Shown: piece after piece, positions 20,396-32,980 of the stretch
Layout of the letters: each line of letters starts with the position of its first letter
How positions within the stretch are numbered: the first letter of the stretch is position 1
NCBI GenBank assembly: GCA_001695595.3
Contig: MBPM02000002.1
Coordinates: forward strand, 1,116,001-1,180,000
Reading direction: 5' to 3'
Source: Plasmopara viticola
Lineage: Eukaryota > Oomycota > Peronosporomycetes > Peronosporales > Peronosporaceae
DNA length: 64,000 nucleotides
Notes under the pieces: generated by a model
Told to the model about the DNA's origin: nothing
Seen by the model: only the letters and a program-made list of their open reading frames with translations
The model's database searches: none
Program-made: the position numbers and the translations under genes

Positions 20396-23300
20396 ATGAC
20401 GCCTACCCAACAGGGTGGGATACCGTTAGTTTCCTCTCAATTAGATGGCGCATTACAGAGCCCAAAAGCGAGTGTAGATGCATCCGCATCCATTCAATGT
20501 GAAGGACTCGCTTCAGGCCAGCCCTTGGTATCAACTGCGTATCCAAGCGATGCGTCCTTGCCTCAAAAGAAGGCGCGCTCTGAGGCCATTGATTTTGCTG
20601 CTCTATACAAGCGATCTTCGCGTGAACCAGAGATGTCGGTGACGCTTGAGGCGTTAGGAAAAGAGTTGGAAAAGGTTTCGAGGCAACATCGAACACAGCA
20701 ACAGACGCAGAGCACGCTATCGGACGTGACAGCACTACGATTCGCTCCGGACCAGTTGCAGCAGCTACTGACGCCACAGGAGGCGGGAGGAGCGGAAAAT
20801 GCAGCCGGAAAAGAGCATACAATGCATTCACATCACCCACGAGCTGCAGAGGCCAAGGGAAAACCCATGCGTCGCTTTCTGGCGTCGTCAGAGACGCCGT
20901 TCGTTATCATGGCGGGCACGAGTGGAAGACTTGATGGACTTACGGAATCGGACGACGAGAACGATGCGCAGTACCACAAAGTGCAACAGCTTTGTTGGGA
21001 AGAAGACATTATATGGGGCATCGATTTTAGTGCTTCTGGTAAAGACAATGAGAGGGACGAACATGACGGTGGCGTTGAGGTGGAAGACTCAGTAGGGAGA
21101 GTCACAGTAGTGGGGGAAGGCAGCAAGAAGGTGGCAGATAAGGAGACAAACAGACAATGTGAAGCAAAGGAGAGTAGAGTGAAGGCATTTAAGCAATTGC
21201 GTGGGGTGAAAGAGCAGGATTCCGTGGTACCGACTTTTCCTAGTGGAGAGAAGTTTGATATGATGAAGCCCAGAAATTATCGATGGGAGCTCGAGGACGT
21301 TAGAAAAAAAGGTACTGGAGAGAAAGGGAAGGTGGCAACGAAGGAAATAGAGACGCTTTCTTGTCCGTTAAACATGGAGCTGCAAGATGATTCGTGGGTG
21401 GCTGCTATCGGATGGAAGTCAACGCAAGACATGCCAGAAAGTAAACTTGTGCTGGATGACAACGATGCGTCACTTATTTATTCAATATCGGAAATGGAGG
21501 ATGTACGTCCGACGTTGCGTATTCCCGAACGGAAATTGGGAGCTGCTGAACAGCGACTGGCTCAGCTTGACAAGCAGCGCATTGAAAAGAAGCAACGTAT
21601 TGATGAGGTCATGGGCAATCTTGAGTTTGGAGAGCAGACTGCGGAAGGCCGACTTGGCACAGATGGTAGTGGTAAAAAATCAAAAGATACGCGTGTGGTC
21701 AAGAATATTGGGTATGTGCACCATTCGCTGCCGGCCATGAAGCTCTCACTTACGAAACCGGAACTTCCTAAAACGAAATTGCGTGACTTTCACCGACCTC
21801 GTGGCAGGTTCAAGATTAATGAACGGCTTGTATTCTTGCCGCCACCTCCGGGTGCTGCGAAGTTAGCTCCACAGGAAGAGAGTGCCATGGTGACACAAAT
21901 TAAGAAAAGCTCTGACTTGAATCCGACGGCTGGTGGTAAATTGATTTTGATCGAGTATACAGAGCAGCATCCCCCCATGTTGTCAAATCCGGGCATGGCA
22001 TCCCGTATTCTACACTATTGGCGACCACCAGAAGATGCCTCGGCTGGGTTGGGAATTTTAGGGAAAAAGAAAGCTCGCAAGACGCGTCCGAAACCACCAG
22101 ACATGAAGATGGGTCAAGTCATTACTCTTGGCGATCACGATGAGTCCCCATTCGTCGGTGATATTCCTCCTGGGCGAGTGGTGACGTCTCTCAATTCAAA
22201 GCTTTATAAGGTGCCTATATTTCCACACAAGCCGACGGTCCCATTTGCTGCAAGTTCGGACGCGCGAGAGCGCAATAGCTCGGACATTTTCCTCATGTGT
22301 CGCTCCGTGACCAAAGGTAAGAAGGGTTCAGCAGCTGACAAGTCAGGCGGACTGGGAGTGCCAAAGACGACAGTGTACATCATGGAATTGCCCGAGGTTT
22401 TTGTCGCAGGCCAAATTGAACCGCAAATTGAGGTCCCGGCACCAAACTCTCGTAGTGCAAATGAATTTATCAGGCCGTACATGTCGTTCCATATACTACG
22501 ACTATTTAAGAAGGCAAGCGATGGAGAGCGACTCAAGATTGAGGATATTGCGCGTGCTTTTCCGAATCAGTCGGGCACTGCTATCCGCAAGCGAATGAAA
22601 GAGGTGGCTACCTTTGAGCGTGGTGGCAATGATTCCGGGTGGTGGAAAAAAAAGCCGACTTCACAATTGCAGAGTGAAGAAGAAATTCGTGCTAGTATTC
22701 CCCCTGAAAGTGTATGCCTCTATGAGAGCATGATGTCCGGCCACAGACGGCTACTGGATATCGGACTGACCAAACTCTTCACGCCATCAGGCGTGAATGG
22801 TGCAATCAACCATTTGATTCGACGATTGGAACTCCGTAAAAATGCATTGTCGACGAGTCTTGTGCCTGCTAATTTGGAGAGGCGTGCAAGGGAGAAAGCT
22901 CAGTCGGAACTTTGGAAGAAAGACCCCGTCGTGCGCAAGCTTGAGAAGGACATTCAGGTCGCTCGGTATATTAATGAGCAGCTACAACTTACGCCGTGGA
23001 ACCTGACAAATAACTACGTTGAGTGTCACCTACAGGGTAAAGGGTCTGGCATGCTGCAACTCGGTGGTATCGGTGACCCCACTGGTCGTGGTGAGGGCTT
23101 CAGTTTTGTTCGAGTGCCGCAGTCTCGGGCAAAGAAAAAAGACGGCGAGGAAGACGCAGCTCCATCAACCGAGAGCAAAATTAGCGCAGAGACTGCAGCT
23201 GTACAAAAGGCTGTGGCAGCTGTCACTGGTACAACTGCTGATTTGCGTAAGCTGAAGATGAAGGAAGCCGGTGATGTGCTGCGTAACCTGGGTCTGGCTG

Positions 23301-25123
23301 ATGCAGATATTAAAAAGCTGCGCCGTTGGGATCGTATACATATGGTGCGCGAACTTAGTAGTCGAGCAACAGCCCACGGTGTTGCCGGTAGTTTGAGCAA
23401 ATTCGCTCGTGGTGCGCGCAAGTCTCTATCTGCTCAGCAGCAAGAATATCGCAAAAAGTGTGACGTGATTTATGAGCGCCAAATGGACGTGTTGAGCTCA
23501 ACAAAAACTACGTTTTCATCCGACGAAGAGTCCGATGGTGATGACGAGCTTGACGAGCTGGGGGCTGATGTAGAGGCAGACATTTTGGGAGGAACAGACA
23601 CAAAACGCGGCCCGAAAAATCTGTTTCGCAGTGGAGGCGGAGGTCTTAATCGCTCAAAGGAAGTGCTTGCGGAGCGAGAGGATGCTGTGGAACTGCGTCG
23701 CCTGATGGAGGAGATGAACGAGGACGCTGGACCAAGTGCGAACGCCAAACTTACAAGTGCTGTTCGACGTCCCGATGTCGACACGAACGGCCTACGCAAT
23801 CAACTGCGCGCAAGCGGGATTAGAGAAGGCGGCACTGGGACAAGTGGTATTTCCTCAGTCTCAGCTTTTGGTACACGGTCAAACATTGTTTCTCGCGGCG
23901 GCTCAACAGTGTCGTCTGCGCTGGCAACGCCCACTGGTCAATTATCGCGAGTGTCTTCACCTACGCATGGGAGCCGCACACCAGTTCCATTCGAACCATC
24001 GAGTGCCTCAAAGAAGATTCCTGGACGAAAAGTGCTGAAGCGCGTTGTGCGTACTATTGAAGAGGATGGTAGCGAGACTGTTCGTATACACTTTATTGTC
24101 GACGATAGGCAAATAGCCCGATTTCGTGCAATGCAGCAGCGTAAAGATCGTCAGCACAAAGCTGATGAGCGTAATCAACTTCGCAAGCGTAAGCGTATGC
24201 TAGCATTAGAAGATGATGGCACTGGTCAGAGTATGCTGGATAAAGCGAAGAGACGGAAGCAACTACAAGAAGAGTTAAAGCAATTGGCAAAGACGGAAGC
24301 GCATAACAGAGGCTACCAAGAGATGCTTAAAAAGGGTGAGGCTGGGGATGATGCTGATGGCGACGACGGTGATGATGGGAGTGGCAAGGGTGTGATCCGC
24401 TGTACACAGTGCCTGCAGGTAGGGCACATGCGCACAAATCGCAGTTGTCCATTGTACATGGCTGATGAAGCTCGTTCAAAAAAGACAGGATCTTTGTCTG
24501 ATAAGCAAGCGAATGGTGCGCTTGCGGACCCTTCAAGGTTAAAGGCGAAGAAGAACTCTTCAATTATTAGCGGTGGAGACTCTAGTACCAAAATTACTGT
24601 GAACCTCGCAGAGCTGCGTGAAGGTGCACGCAAACACAACGCAGAAAAAAAGCGCAAACGGGAAATGGAGGTGCGGGAGCAAGCAGAGCTCTACAAGAGG
24701 CCCTATGCAAAAGGCGCAATCAAGCAAAGTCGCTCGCGTATGCCGGTGGAGCACCTTAATAACGCTCTCGATGTAATTGTGCAGCGGCTACTCGAAATGC
24801 CAGAGAGTGAAATCTTTCGTGTCCCCGTGGATGCAAGCACAGTTCATAACTATTATCAAATCGTGAAACAACCGATGGATTTGAGCACGGTTCGTCGCAA
24901 GATTGAGGCAAAAGAGTACGATTCGATGCGGGAATTTGTCAAAGATTTGGAGCTTATCGTGAACAATTCGCGTATATTTAATGGCGACCCGACTAAGTCG
25001 GTCATCACAGCCAACGCTCAAAAGGTATTGCGTCGTGCACAGGACGAGATGGCAGTACTGAATGCCGAGGGCAGCATGACTCCGACAACGCCGACCCCAG
25101 TAACGACAGCCATGTTTAAGTAA
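20396..25123 (+). CDS. TAF1: TFIID subunit TAF1, single bromodomain
   Basis: Largest TFIID subunit, scaffold for transcription initiation. Intronless, 1575 residues from ATG 20396. In order: an acidic N-terminal region with a short TBP-binding-like segment near 60-90 (DFAALYKRSSREPE); the conserved central TAF1 domain (DUF3591) from about 440 to 880, with KLILIEYTEQHPPMLSNPGM, FIRPYMSFHILRLFKK and NYVECHLQGKGSGMLQL; an Asp/Glu-rich patch near 1045; a CCHC zinc knuckle near 1331 (CTQCLQVGHMRTNRSC); and one bromodomain at about 1450-1555 (VPVDASTVHNYYQIVKQPMD), with the acetyl-lysine Asn in NNSRIF. Animal TAF1 has two bromodomains; one is seen in several other lineages. Confidence 0.95.
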   Translation: MTPTQQGGIPLVSSQLDGALQSPKASVDASASIQCEGLASGQPLVSTAYPSDASLPQKKARSEAIDFAALYKRSSREPEMSVTLEALGKELEKVSRQHRTQQQTQSTLSDVTALRFAPDQLQQLLTPQEAGGAENAAGKEHTMHSHHPRAAEAKGKPMRRFLASSETPFVIMAGTSGRLDGLTESDDENDAQYHKVQQLCWEEDIIWGIDFSASGKDNERDEHDGGVEVEDSVGRVTVVGEGSKKVADKETNRQCEAKESRVKAFKQLRGVKEQDSVVPTFPSGEKFDMMKPRNYRWELEDVRKKGTGEKGKVATKEIETLSCPLNMELQDDSWVAAIGWKSTQDMPESKLVLDDNDASLIYSISEMEDVRPTLRIPERKLGAAEQRLAQLDKQRIEKKQRIDEVMGNLEFGEQTAEGRLGTDGSGKKSKDTRVVKNIGYVHHSLPAMKLSLTKPELPKTKLRDFHRPRGRFKINERLVFLPPPPGAAKLAPQEESAMVTQIKKSSDLNPTAGGKLILIEYTEQHPPMLSNPGMASRILHYWRPPEDASAGLGILGKKKARKTRPKPPDMKMGQVITLGDHDESPFVGDIPPGRVVTSLNSKLYKVPIFPHKPTVPFAASSDARERNSSDIFLMCRSVTKGKKGSAADKSGGLGVPKTTVYIMELPEVFVAGQIEPQIEVPAPNSRSANEFIRPYMSFHILRLFKKASDGERLKIEDIARAFPNQSGTAIRKRMKEVATFERGGNDSGWWKKKPTSQLQSEEEIRASIPPESVCLYESMMSGHRRLLDIGLTKLFTPSGVNGAINHLIRRLELRKNALSTSLVPANLERRAREKAQSELWKKDPVVRKLEKDIQVARYINEQLQLTPWNLTNNYVECHLQGKGSGMLQLGGIGDPTGRGEGFSFVRVPQSRAKKKDGEEDAAPSTESKISAETAAVQKAVAAVTGTTADLRKLKMKEAGDVLRNLGLADADIKKLRRWDRIHMVRELSSRATAHGVAGSLSKFARGARKSLSAQQQEYRKKCDVIYERQMDVLSSTKTTFSSDEESDGDDELDELGADVEADILGGTDTKRGPKNLFRSGGGGLNRSKEVLAEREDAVELRRLMEEMNEDAGPSANAKLTSAVRRPDVDTNGLRNQLRASGIREGGTGTSGISSVSAFGTRSNIVSRGGSTVSSALATPTGQLSRVSSPTHGSRTPVPFEPSSASKKIPGRKVLKRVVRTIEEDGSETVRIHFIVDDRQIARFRAMQQRKDRQHKADERNQLRKRKRMLALEDDGTGQSMLDKAKRRKQLQEELKQLAKTEAHNRGYQEMLKKGEAGDDADGDDGDDGSGKGVIRCTQCLQVGHMRTNRSCPLYMADEARSKKTGSLSDKQANGALADPSRLKAKKNSSIISGGDSSTKITVNLAELREGARKHNAEKKRKREMEVREQAELYKRPYAKGAIKQSRSRMPVEHLNNALDVIVQRLLEMPESEIFRVPVDASTVHNYYQIVKQPMDLSTVRRKIEAKEYDSMREFVKDLELIVNNSRIFNGDPTKSVITANAQKVLRRAQDEMAVLNAEGSMTPTTPTPVTTAMFK

Positions 25124-25362
25124 ACAAAGACGTTTGAGGAATGTAGGTTCGAGAAAATTGAAGTACTTTTTTGTTGTTTCATATAACGATATCTCAACCT
25201 TTTCCTATGCTGATTAGGTGATAAAAACCCTGTAGACTGAAATGAAGCCATTGTTAAAACACTTGAATTTACAAATACCATTTTTTAAGGCTTCTACCAG
25301 TCCATGCATTTTTCTGAGTCTTTCAAACTGAGTCTTGCAGTAGTAAAATGATTTTAAAAAAA
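25124..25362. other. 3' flank of TAF1, nothing else seen
   Basis: AT-rich, with the TAF1 3' untranslated region presumably in the first part. No gene recognised. Confidence 0.4.
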
Positions 25363-25534
25363 GCCAAGAATCGTTGACTTCGATGCCCTACCAAGCAATA
25401 TACAGTTTCGTCAAGTATTCTACCGTGAAGAATATAGTTTCGTCAAGTATTCTACCGTCAAGTATTCTACCGTGAAGAATACTTGACGAAACTGTATATT
25501 GCTTGGTAGGGCATCGAAGTCAACGGTTCTTGGC
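25363..25534. repeat. Foldback palindrome, 59-bp arms
   Basis: The left arm 25363-25421 (GCCAAGAATCGTTGACTTCG...) is the reverse complement of the right arm 25476-25534 with one mismatch. The centre of about 54 bp contains further copies of a 30-bp direct repeat built on GTTTCGTCAAGTATTCTACC. The structure could fold into a long hairpin. It resembles a foldback MITE; no convincing target duplication is seen beside it. Confidence 0.9.
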
Positions 25535-28500
25535 AGGTATATACATCAACCTGGGTTCAGAAGACCTTTGATTCCTTCAGTTTTTCTAAACCTTTATCTA
25601 CCTCGATGTCGAAACGTGTTCACAGCCATCATCCTTTACAACTTTAAAGGAATGATCGTGCAGAATGCGCTCGACAACATCATCCACTTGATTCGTTTGG
25701 ACGCGCTGGCCTCTTGCTCACTCCACTAATTGGTTACCCATTTTAACTGCGTTGATATCAAATATGCAAACGGTCAATGTAGTACAAGGATAAAAATCCT
25801 AATTCAGCAATTTTGATGTGCGAGGGATGTTGATCGGTTTGACTTGGCATAGGAAACACACCGGACGCTCGTCTAGGACTTTTTTTTACCAGTACTTCAC
25901 ATACCGAGAACATGAGCGCTGCGCTAACAAAATTTTTTGTCGGCGCTACCCTCAGAATGCTTGCACGCAGTATTTTTGTATTGTACCAACTTTTTTTTGC
26001 TCATTTCATAGTGTCGCATGAATATATGTCTGTATCGTCAAGTGCGCGCTCCAACTTCACCCTCGAATGATATGGATTTTCCTGACATTTAACCATAGCT
26101 CATGGCTTTAACCTTTGCGCGTCAAGATTTCGTGGTTTTCTGGTTTGCTGCACTTCTTGGCAAGGTAGACATTCTGAATTAAATCTTATCCTTTTTGAAA
26201 AAATTAGAAAAGGTTGAAAAACCCTGAATTAAAGGATCACTTTGGGCAAGTTTCTCTGAAGGTTAGCACGGTATGGACTTTCCTGCGATCGACTTTCTTT
26301 GGTGCAGAATTGTCTCTTCATAAGTGCCTGTGTTTCTTATATACGTTTAGGACTTCATCTTATGAAATTTATTTTGCTGGATTCGAGTAGTATTGTCTTC
26401 TACCAGGTTGCTTTTCCAGCATGGTGCCGATCAGCTTTCACGACTGACATGTAAGTGTACTATTCGAATTTACGTATCACAATGATGCGATCCATTTCTT
26501 ACAAGCAGCGTGACAGTCCCCAGTCCAAGCTCCTACTTTCGCGACTATTCGTCATGAGTGGAGTTGTTCTACTTGGCCGCTGCAATTGGCTGGGACTGGA
26601 GCAATATGACTCGGTCATGACCGTCCTTGTCGAATAAAAGTAGTACGCAATGATTGAAGCATCGCCATCGATGCTTAAAGGGTTTGTATCGTTCAACAAA
26701 GACATCGCAAATGCTTGCTGAATTGCTGTTATTGAAAGCATCATTATGCTGGTCCCCTCAGCTCGGCTCGATGCCCTTCTTCCATAGTCTGATAAAATAG
26801 CCTGTGCAACTAGTGGGCTAGGATCAACTGTTTCCTCAAACTAGTTTGAAACCGTGACACGGGTCAAGCCAAAACCGCTTTCACTTTCTTGAGATAAACT
26901 CGAACCCATGGCTGATAGCAAGCAGCCGAGAACCTTAAATTCTTTCACTGCAAAGGCACATCTATCTGTGCTGGCAAGACGTGCCTCGTGACCCAAAACA
27001 ATTGCCTTAAGTGCTTCTGGGGCTAACTGATCGCTTTCAAATCGGCTATAGACGAATATACCGTCAAAGTTTGTCGGATCGATCCGTGACAGAGCAAAAG
27101 CTAGTAATGGTCAAATTAATTGCGCCACTAAGCTGTATACGCCGCTATAGTATTGGGTATCATCGTGAAATTAAGAACTACTTCCGTAGCAAAGTCCTTG
27201 CCGTCGTAAGAAATAACATTGGTCGTCTCATTTGGCTTTGATAGTAGTTGCCTTTCGAGCTCAATGCAATGTACAGCCCTACCGGAGATTTGTTAGCTCT
27301 TTATTCCATAAGATCGATGTTTGTGCAGAAAACGCCGTGCTGTTAAGCTTGTAGTGAACAAGATCCATTTTACACTCTTAATTTGATTTTTTACACACAA
27401 AGTCGGTGATGTGTGCCAAAGTTTGGCTTCCGTAACGTGCTTTTTTTCTTTTCGGTGAAGAGAGCATCGATGAGCTCACACTACTCTCGTGATGGTAGCC
27501 ATTGTATTGTAACTCAGTACTTAGTGCCTGGTACAAGATAAACCTCGCGCCTCATTCCCTAATCCAATGGAAAATCTAAAAGTGAGCCTTGGACACCACA
27601 TCTGAGCATTTTTCTGGCTAGCGATAAAGGCGATCTTTCAGGACCTCCGAGCCAGGCGCAACATACCCTGCCTTCGAGGCTGTCTGAATATATTACGAAG
27701 TATGCATTTATTTCTATCTGTAAAAACATCACATCTGAGACATTCTCGGCTCCAAACTCAGCCAAAAGCCTACTTGATTCGAGCTTTTCGAGGTTCAATA
27801 ATTCTAACACATGTTGTTTGCCCCGATCTGAGCAGGCATGCATCCTGTAAAGTTGTCAGTTGGTGTATGCTTGCTCAGACATTGTATAAAAACGCATACG
27901 CACAACAGGAGTGAAAAGTGACTTGCCAAAGCCCTGTTATTGAAAATTGGGCTAATAGAATCGAGGGATCGACCATCAAGTTGATCAAGGGATTTTCTAT
28001 TTCTATCTACGACACGCCCAGAATCAAGTCATGTATGTCCATGTCAAGAAGAAAAAACGGCTTTGTAGTGTTCAAAACATTAAAATTACAGCTAAAATTA
28101 TTTTGAGTTACAGACAAAAATTGTGTGAGCCAGTCAAAATCTACTTTCCGTAGCTTTCCTTCAGCAAAATCAAGTAGGCGGCTCTTATCCCCATTTACCA
28201 CACTCTCGCTCTTTATCGAAATCGCCTTGCATTTTTGGCCATTTTTGCACCTACAGTGATGACGCCAATCTAAAATATGGATTTTGCCCTCAAAGAAGCT
28301 GAAGTCCAATCGGCTTATTTTTAGACAAAGTAACTAAGTGCTTGGTCTTGAACTATCCTTCTTGAAAGCAACTTTAAAAAAATTAATGTGACATTTCGAC
28401 CAAAGTTTGATTAGTGCACCACACATTTTGAAGAGGTAGCACAAAAAAAGGAAAACAACAAGGCAATTTTCGATGCTATTTACTATAGAGTCATAAGTTG

Positions 28501-29346
28501 AACGGATTCTTTTCCAAAATTGACGCGCGTAAATTGTTGAGACAGGGTAATACATACCTGGCACTCATGAGGCGTGCAGAAAAATTCAGTGAGCGATTGA
28601 TTACTATCCTCGGATAACAGGCGATCGATGCGTCCAATAGATTCTATTTACGCTTCATCGATTGACTTACTGAATGCAATGTTCCATAACTATTATATTT
28701 TTAACTCTGCGTATATTTCGATCCACCTTTGTGATAAAAGCAGATTTTTTACTTTTGTAGGCATTCTATGACAGACTTCAATATGCATATCAATATGATA
28801 ATTGGTCGGGTCCTAAACGTCTAAATTATTTGTAAGGCATTTAACAAAAATTTGACCTTAATCGCCAAAGCTTCAGACTTTTTTCGTAGAGGGTATTGTA
28901 ATCTTTGATATTTTAGACAATCAGAAAGTATCTTGTTCGGTTAGATTACCATTCCTTTTTTGATGCTTAAATTTTCTTTTATAACCGACTGTTACATTCC
29001 TCCCGCTAAATCCAAAATTACGTAGATAAGTCATAGCCACTATTTGAATTGATGATCAAGTGTTCATAAATATGGTCGATCGACAACATAATGGGTTGGT
29101 CGGTCGGATCATTTTACGAAAACTAATCAGCACTGAAGAATGTTTCTTTGGCTTTCACGTCTTCCTCAGCACCGATACCGGTCTCTGCGCCTAAGCACAT
29201 GCCCATTATATAGGCTGCGCCTGCACAAAGTCTGTGTATGCCACAAATAGTGCCAATTTTTGGTAAGCAGAGAGCTCACGAATTAAAGGGTACTTAAACC
29301 AGAGAGCGCTTTGATCGAGTCTCCCACTTCACGTTGCAGAGAGTGC
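25535..29346. other. Long AT-rich interval without a supported gene
   Basis: Only frames below about 100 codons, none with a recognisable domain. At 29120-29260 the minus strand has short coding-like runs (ELSAYQKLALFVAYTD and GAAYIMGMCLGAETG) in different frames, possibly a decayed gene end beside the Copia insertion. I see no RNA gene. Confidence 0.4.
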
Positions 29347-29351
29347 GATAC
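29347..29351. repeat. Target-site duplication of the Copia element, left copy
   Basis: GATAC immediately before the left LTR; the same five bases follow the right LTR at 33934-33938. Confidence 0.85.
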
Positions 29352-29595
29352 TGTTTAAAAGATGTGTGCCCGAGAAGGTAGAATGCGAAGTGAGTATGTT
29401 TAAGTCCTTAGTTTGCTATGTGCTACCTTTAAGCCTATCCTTTTAGATCCTTCTAGAGGCTTCTTTGTGATGCCATCTAATGATATTCCAGTGACGTCAG
29501 CCTATGACGTCATGACCTATCCGTGATCCTGTCCGAAATCATGTGTGTGCCGTCATCCGCCTGTCTCACATGCATTCAGCGGTGTAATACCAACA
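29352..29595 (-). repeat. Copia 3' LTR (left on the plus strand)
   Basis: 244 bp, begins TGTTTAAAAGATGTGTGCC and ends GGTGTAATACCAACA on the plus strand (TG..CA ends). It contains TGACGTCA-like repeats, also seen in the other LTR. Confidence 0.9.
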
Positions 29596-30014
29596 CTCCC
29601 ACCGCCGCTAATGCTGACTGCGCCTTGGACCGACGCCATTCGTTTGAAGCAGGTTCTTGAGCCGTTGTCGACTTGTACTTGATCACGATGATCCCTCGGG
29701 CCACATTACTTCGGATGAAGTGGTGACGAATGTCGCCATTTTGGTTCTGTCATTTTAGCCAGCTTTGCTAGGAAGCCCAATTGCACCTTAATTATTTTAC
29801 AAATTAATGTAGCTCCCACTTGCTAATGACCGAGATCCTTGTGGACCGCACGGACCCATCGCACTTCTTGAGTAAAAAGACTTAGGACCACGTACTCTGC
29901 TTCCGCCGAGCTCAATGCCACCATCCTCTGATATTTCGACTTAAGAACCACTGATTCGCCACCAATCATTATCATTATCTCCGACACGGAGCGCCGGTTA
30001 TTGGTATTGCTACC

Positions 30015-32980
30015 TTAATCCGCATCCGTATAGGCTGTAACTTGAATCTTGCTGCCGTCGTAGGTGATCTCAAAGCACCTCGTTGCTTTAAGGTAACGAA
30101 GTACGCGAATCGCGGCCTTCGAATGCTGCTGACCTGGATCCTCCAAGAAACGCGACAGCTGTGTGACCATATATGCGATATCGGGACGCGTACATGTCGT
30201 AATGTAGAGCAAACATCCGATCAGCGACCTATATGTCTTCGACCGCATTTCTTATCTTTCACAGTCCGGTGTTGGCGATTGCATCTTCGACAGCTTTAGA
30301 ACTGATTCGGATGGATTAATCACTGCCTTCTCGTCTTGCTGGTTGAAGCTGTTCACCACGTCGTCAATATATCTTGTTTGCCAAATCATAAGTGTGTTGC
30401 TGTTGCAATCATGATCGATCTCCATTTCAAAAATTAATTTGACCTTGCCGTATTCCTTCATCCTAAACGAGTTCCTGAGTGCTTCTTTAGCATTTCGTAT
30501 CTGCTTACTCGTCTTGGCAGCGATGATCATAGAAAATCGTTTGCAGGAAAACAGCATAAATTGTCTTGTTCCATGCACTCGCAACTTGATTAGACCATAA
30601 AAGATCTTGCCTAGCTTGCACATCATGTTTAAATATTGACATTTCCTTAGGGCACTTCCATATATACCTCTTCCTTGAGGTCATTTTTCAGGAAAGATGT
30701 GTCGAGATCCAGTTGCTCTGTCTGGTATAAATTCGCAACCACCACCGACAGCACGATCCTGATAGAGTTCATGTTTGCCACTGACGAGTATGTCTCGAAG
30801 AAATCGCATCCAAACTTTTGTTTAAAGCCCATGACAACAAGTCGAGCCTTGTGGCGCACCACTTGTCCAAGCTCGTTGCGCTTCTTCGCAATAGCTTATC
30901 GGCATCCGATTGGCCGGATGTTCTTCTTCTAAGGCACAAATGTCACAAGCCGTTTTCTTCATGGGCCTTGAGCTCTATATTTATTGCCTTCCGCCATTCA
31001 TAAGCGTCGTCGCTATTTCGCTTGCTTGTATGTAGTTGTGGCGTCATCCACCTCACCAACATTAGCAGCATATGCAAGAACGGCCTCAGCGATTGCTGCC
31101 GAGACGTTATTAATACAATCTGCTGAGACGATCCCTAAACGCAGCATAGGCCGCACAATGTTTATTATTCCAACAAGTGCTCAAGCGTCATACTTAAAGT
31201 TTGCTTCGCCTTCTTTGATTTTGAGTCGCTTGGAATTTGGTTAACCATCATTCTCACCTCTTTTGTGCTTTTCATCGCCACTTGAACCTTCTGTAAGTAG
31301 AAATACAGGCTTCCTCGAACGTTTGGTCCGTCTAGGCTCCGCCTAAAACACTTTACAATCTTCTGCATAAGCTTTTGGAGGGGAGTGGTAAGGAGCCAGC
31401 GCCAAGCTTTGTGAGATCGGGCTGGGAGGAAGGAGCTGTGGTAGTTGGTGCAATTCCATTATTTGTTCCAGCTCAACCTCACTCATTTTCACGTCAGGAG
31501 CTTGATTCTCGACACCATCTATTGGCTCTTCTGGAGTGGATTGTCGTGATGTCTTTACATTAATTTGTGCAACAGCAGCGTCTTTGGTAATGTAGGTAAC
31601 CGTCTTGTGTTGGGAAGAGTCCGTGGTGTATATTTCGCCTACTTTACGCTCGTCAAGCGTAACGAATCACACTACCTTAACCTTACAAATCTCCAAATTA
31701 AAAACACGATATCCTTATGTGCCTTCTGCATACCCAAGATACAAGCACCGAAAGCATTTGGGGTTGAATTTCGTTCTCTTGAAACTGTCGACATGAGCGA
31801 AACCCTGGGATCCAAATACACGTAGCTGACCAAGTATCGGCTTGCGCAAAGCTCGATCCGTACGGTGTGCTATCCGAATTTGCCGAGTTTGCTAAACGAT
31901 TGATCAGATACACCGCAGTGCTTACTGCTTCCGCCCACGATTTTGTAGGCACACATTCGTAATATTTCATGCTTCGCACCTTATCCATAATCGTGCGGTT
32001 CATTCGCTCTGCAATACCATTTGGGGCGGGCTATATGGTACCGTGCGCTGATGCATGGTTGGCACAAATTTTGGCAACCTTTTTGTTCACAATTCTGTTC
32101 CGTTGTCGGATCGCAGACACTTCAAACGTTGTCCCCGTTGGTCCTCGTAAAGAGCTTTAAACTCGATCAGCTTCGTAGTCACTTCACTTTTGCTCCTCAT
32201 GAAGTACGCCACCACAAATCTCAAACAATCATCCACGAAAGTCAGCACATATCGTGCGCCACCCTTCGAGACCGTCTTCAACGGGCCCATCACGTCCGTG
32301 TGTACAAGTTTTAGGACACATGATGTCTCTGTAAACGATCCTGACGGGAATGAAGTAGCCGTCACCTTACCCTTCAGATGTCCTTCACACAGCTCTTAAA
32401 TGCCGTGCTTTACCGCCGGCAAACCGCTTGTAGCAAGATGAGTCTTTATCATACCGAAGCGAGCGTGCCAAAGCTCCCACTTACTGTCATCCCACCAATC
32501 AAGCCCCTTCTTGCTCGCAGTCCAGATAGTACACTTTTCTAACTTTCTTGCCTTTTGCAATGGCTCGGTGCGTACTTTAAATGATGCATGAGAAGCTTTG
32601 AAATTCAACCTTCAAACCACGCTCAGCTAGCTTGCCAACTGACAAAAGCCGTCTGTCTAGACTTGGAATGTGTAAAACCTCAATCATCTTGATACGCAAG
32701 CCGTCCAAATTAGCAAGCTAAAACGTACCCTAGCCAGTCACCCGCACTTTTCTTCCATCCGCGATGGTGACCTCTTACCATTGTTCAATTTCTCGTAGTC
32801 AAAAAGAGAACTTCAAAGAATTGTCATGTGTGACGCGGCTCCGCTGCCGATAAGCGAGTCGTCACAGTGCTGTTCACCAGCAGCAAACACAGCATCGTCT
32901 TTTACAAATCCGTTTCATTTCTTACAGTCCCGCTTAAAATGTCCAACTTGGCCACACTTAAAGCACCCACCCTTGAATCC
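30015..32980 (-). pseudogene. Decayed Copia gag-pol
   Basis: Read on the minus strand from right to left: a CCHC knuckle CFKCGQVGHFKRDC at about 32980-32930; a protease-like stretch SLIGSGAASHM at about 32860, in which the active-site Asp position of the usual DSG is Gly; pre-integrase LWHARFG near 32480; an integrase core at 32365-31700 (VMGPLKTVSKGG, FVDDC, RSDNGTEL); reverse transcriptase at 30862-30252 (MGFKQKFGCDFFETYSSVA); and the RT/RNase H link SLIGCLLYITTCTRPDIAY at 30248-30015. Stops and frameshifts separate these blocks, so no polyprotein can be made. Confidence 0.9.

Noticed and set aside
27559..28309. Minus-strand frames of 94 and 100 codons
   Set aside because: No recognisable motif and no supporting splice sites; treated as chance frames in AT-rich DNA.
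29120..29260. Similarity between the minus-strand frames near 29150 (GAEEDVKAKETFF) and 51260 (GAEVPVKTKTAFF)
   Set aside because: Short and only moderately similar in DNA; could be chance. I could not extend it.
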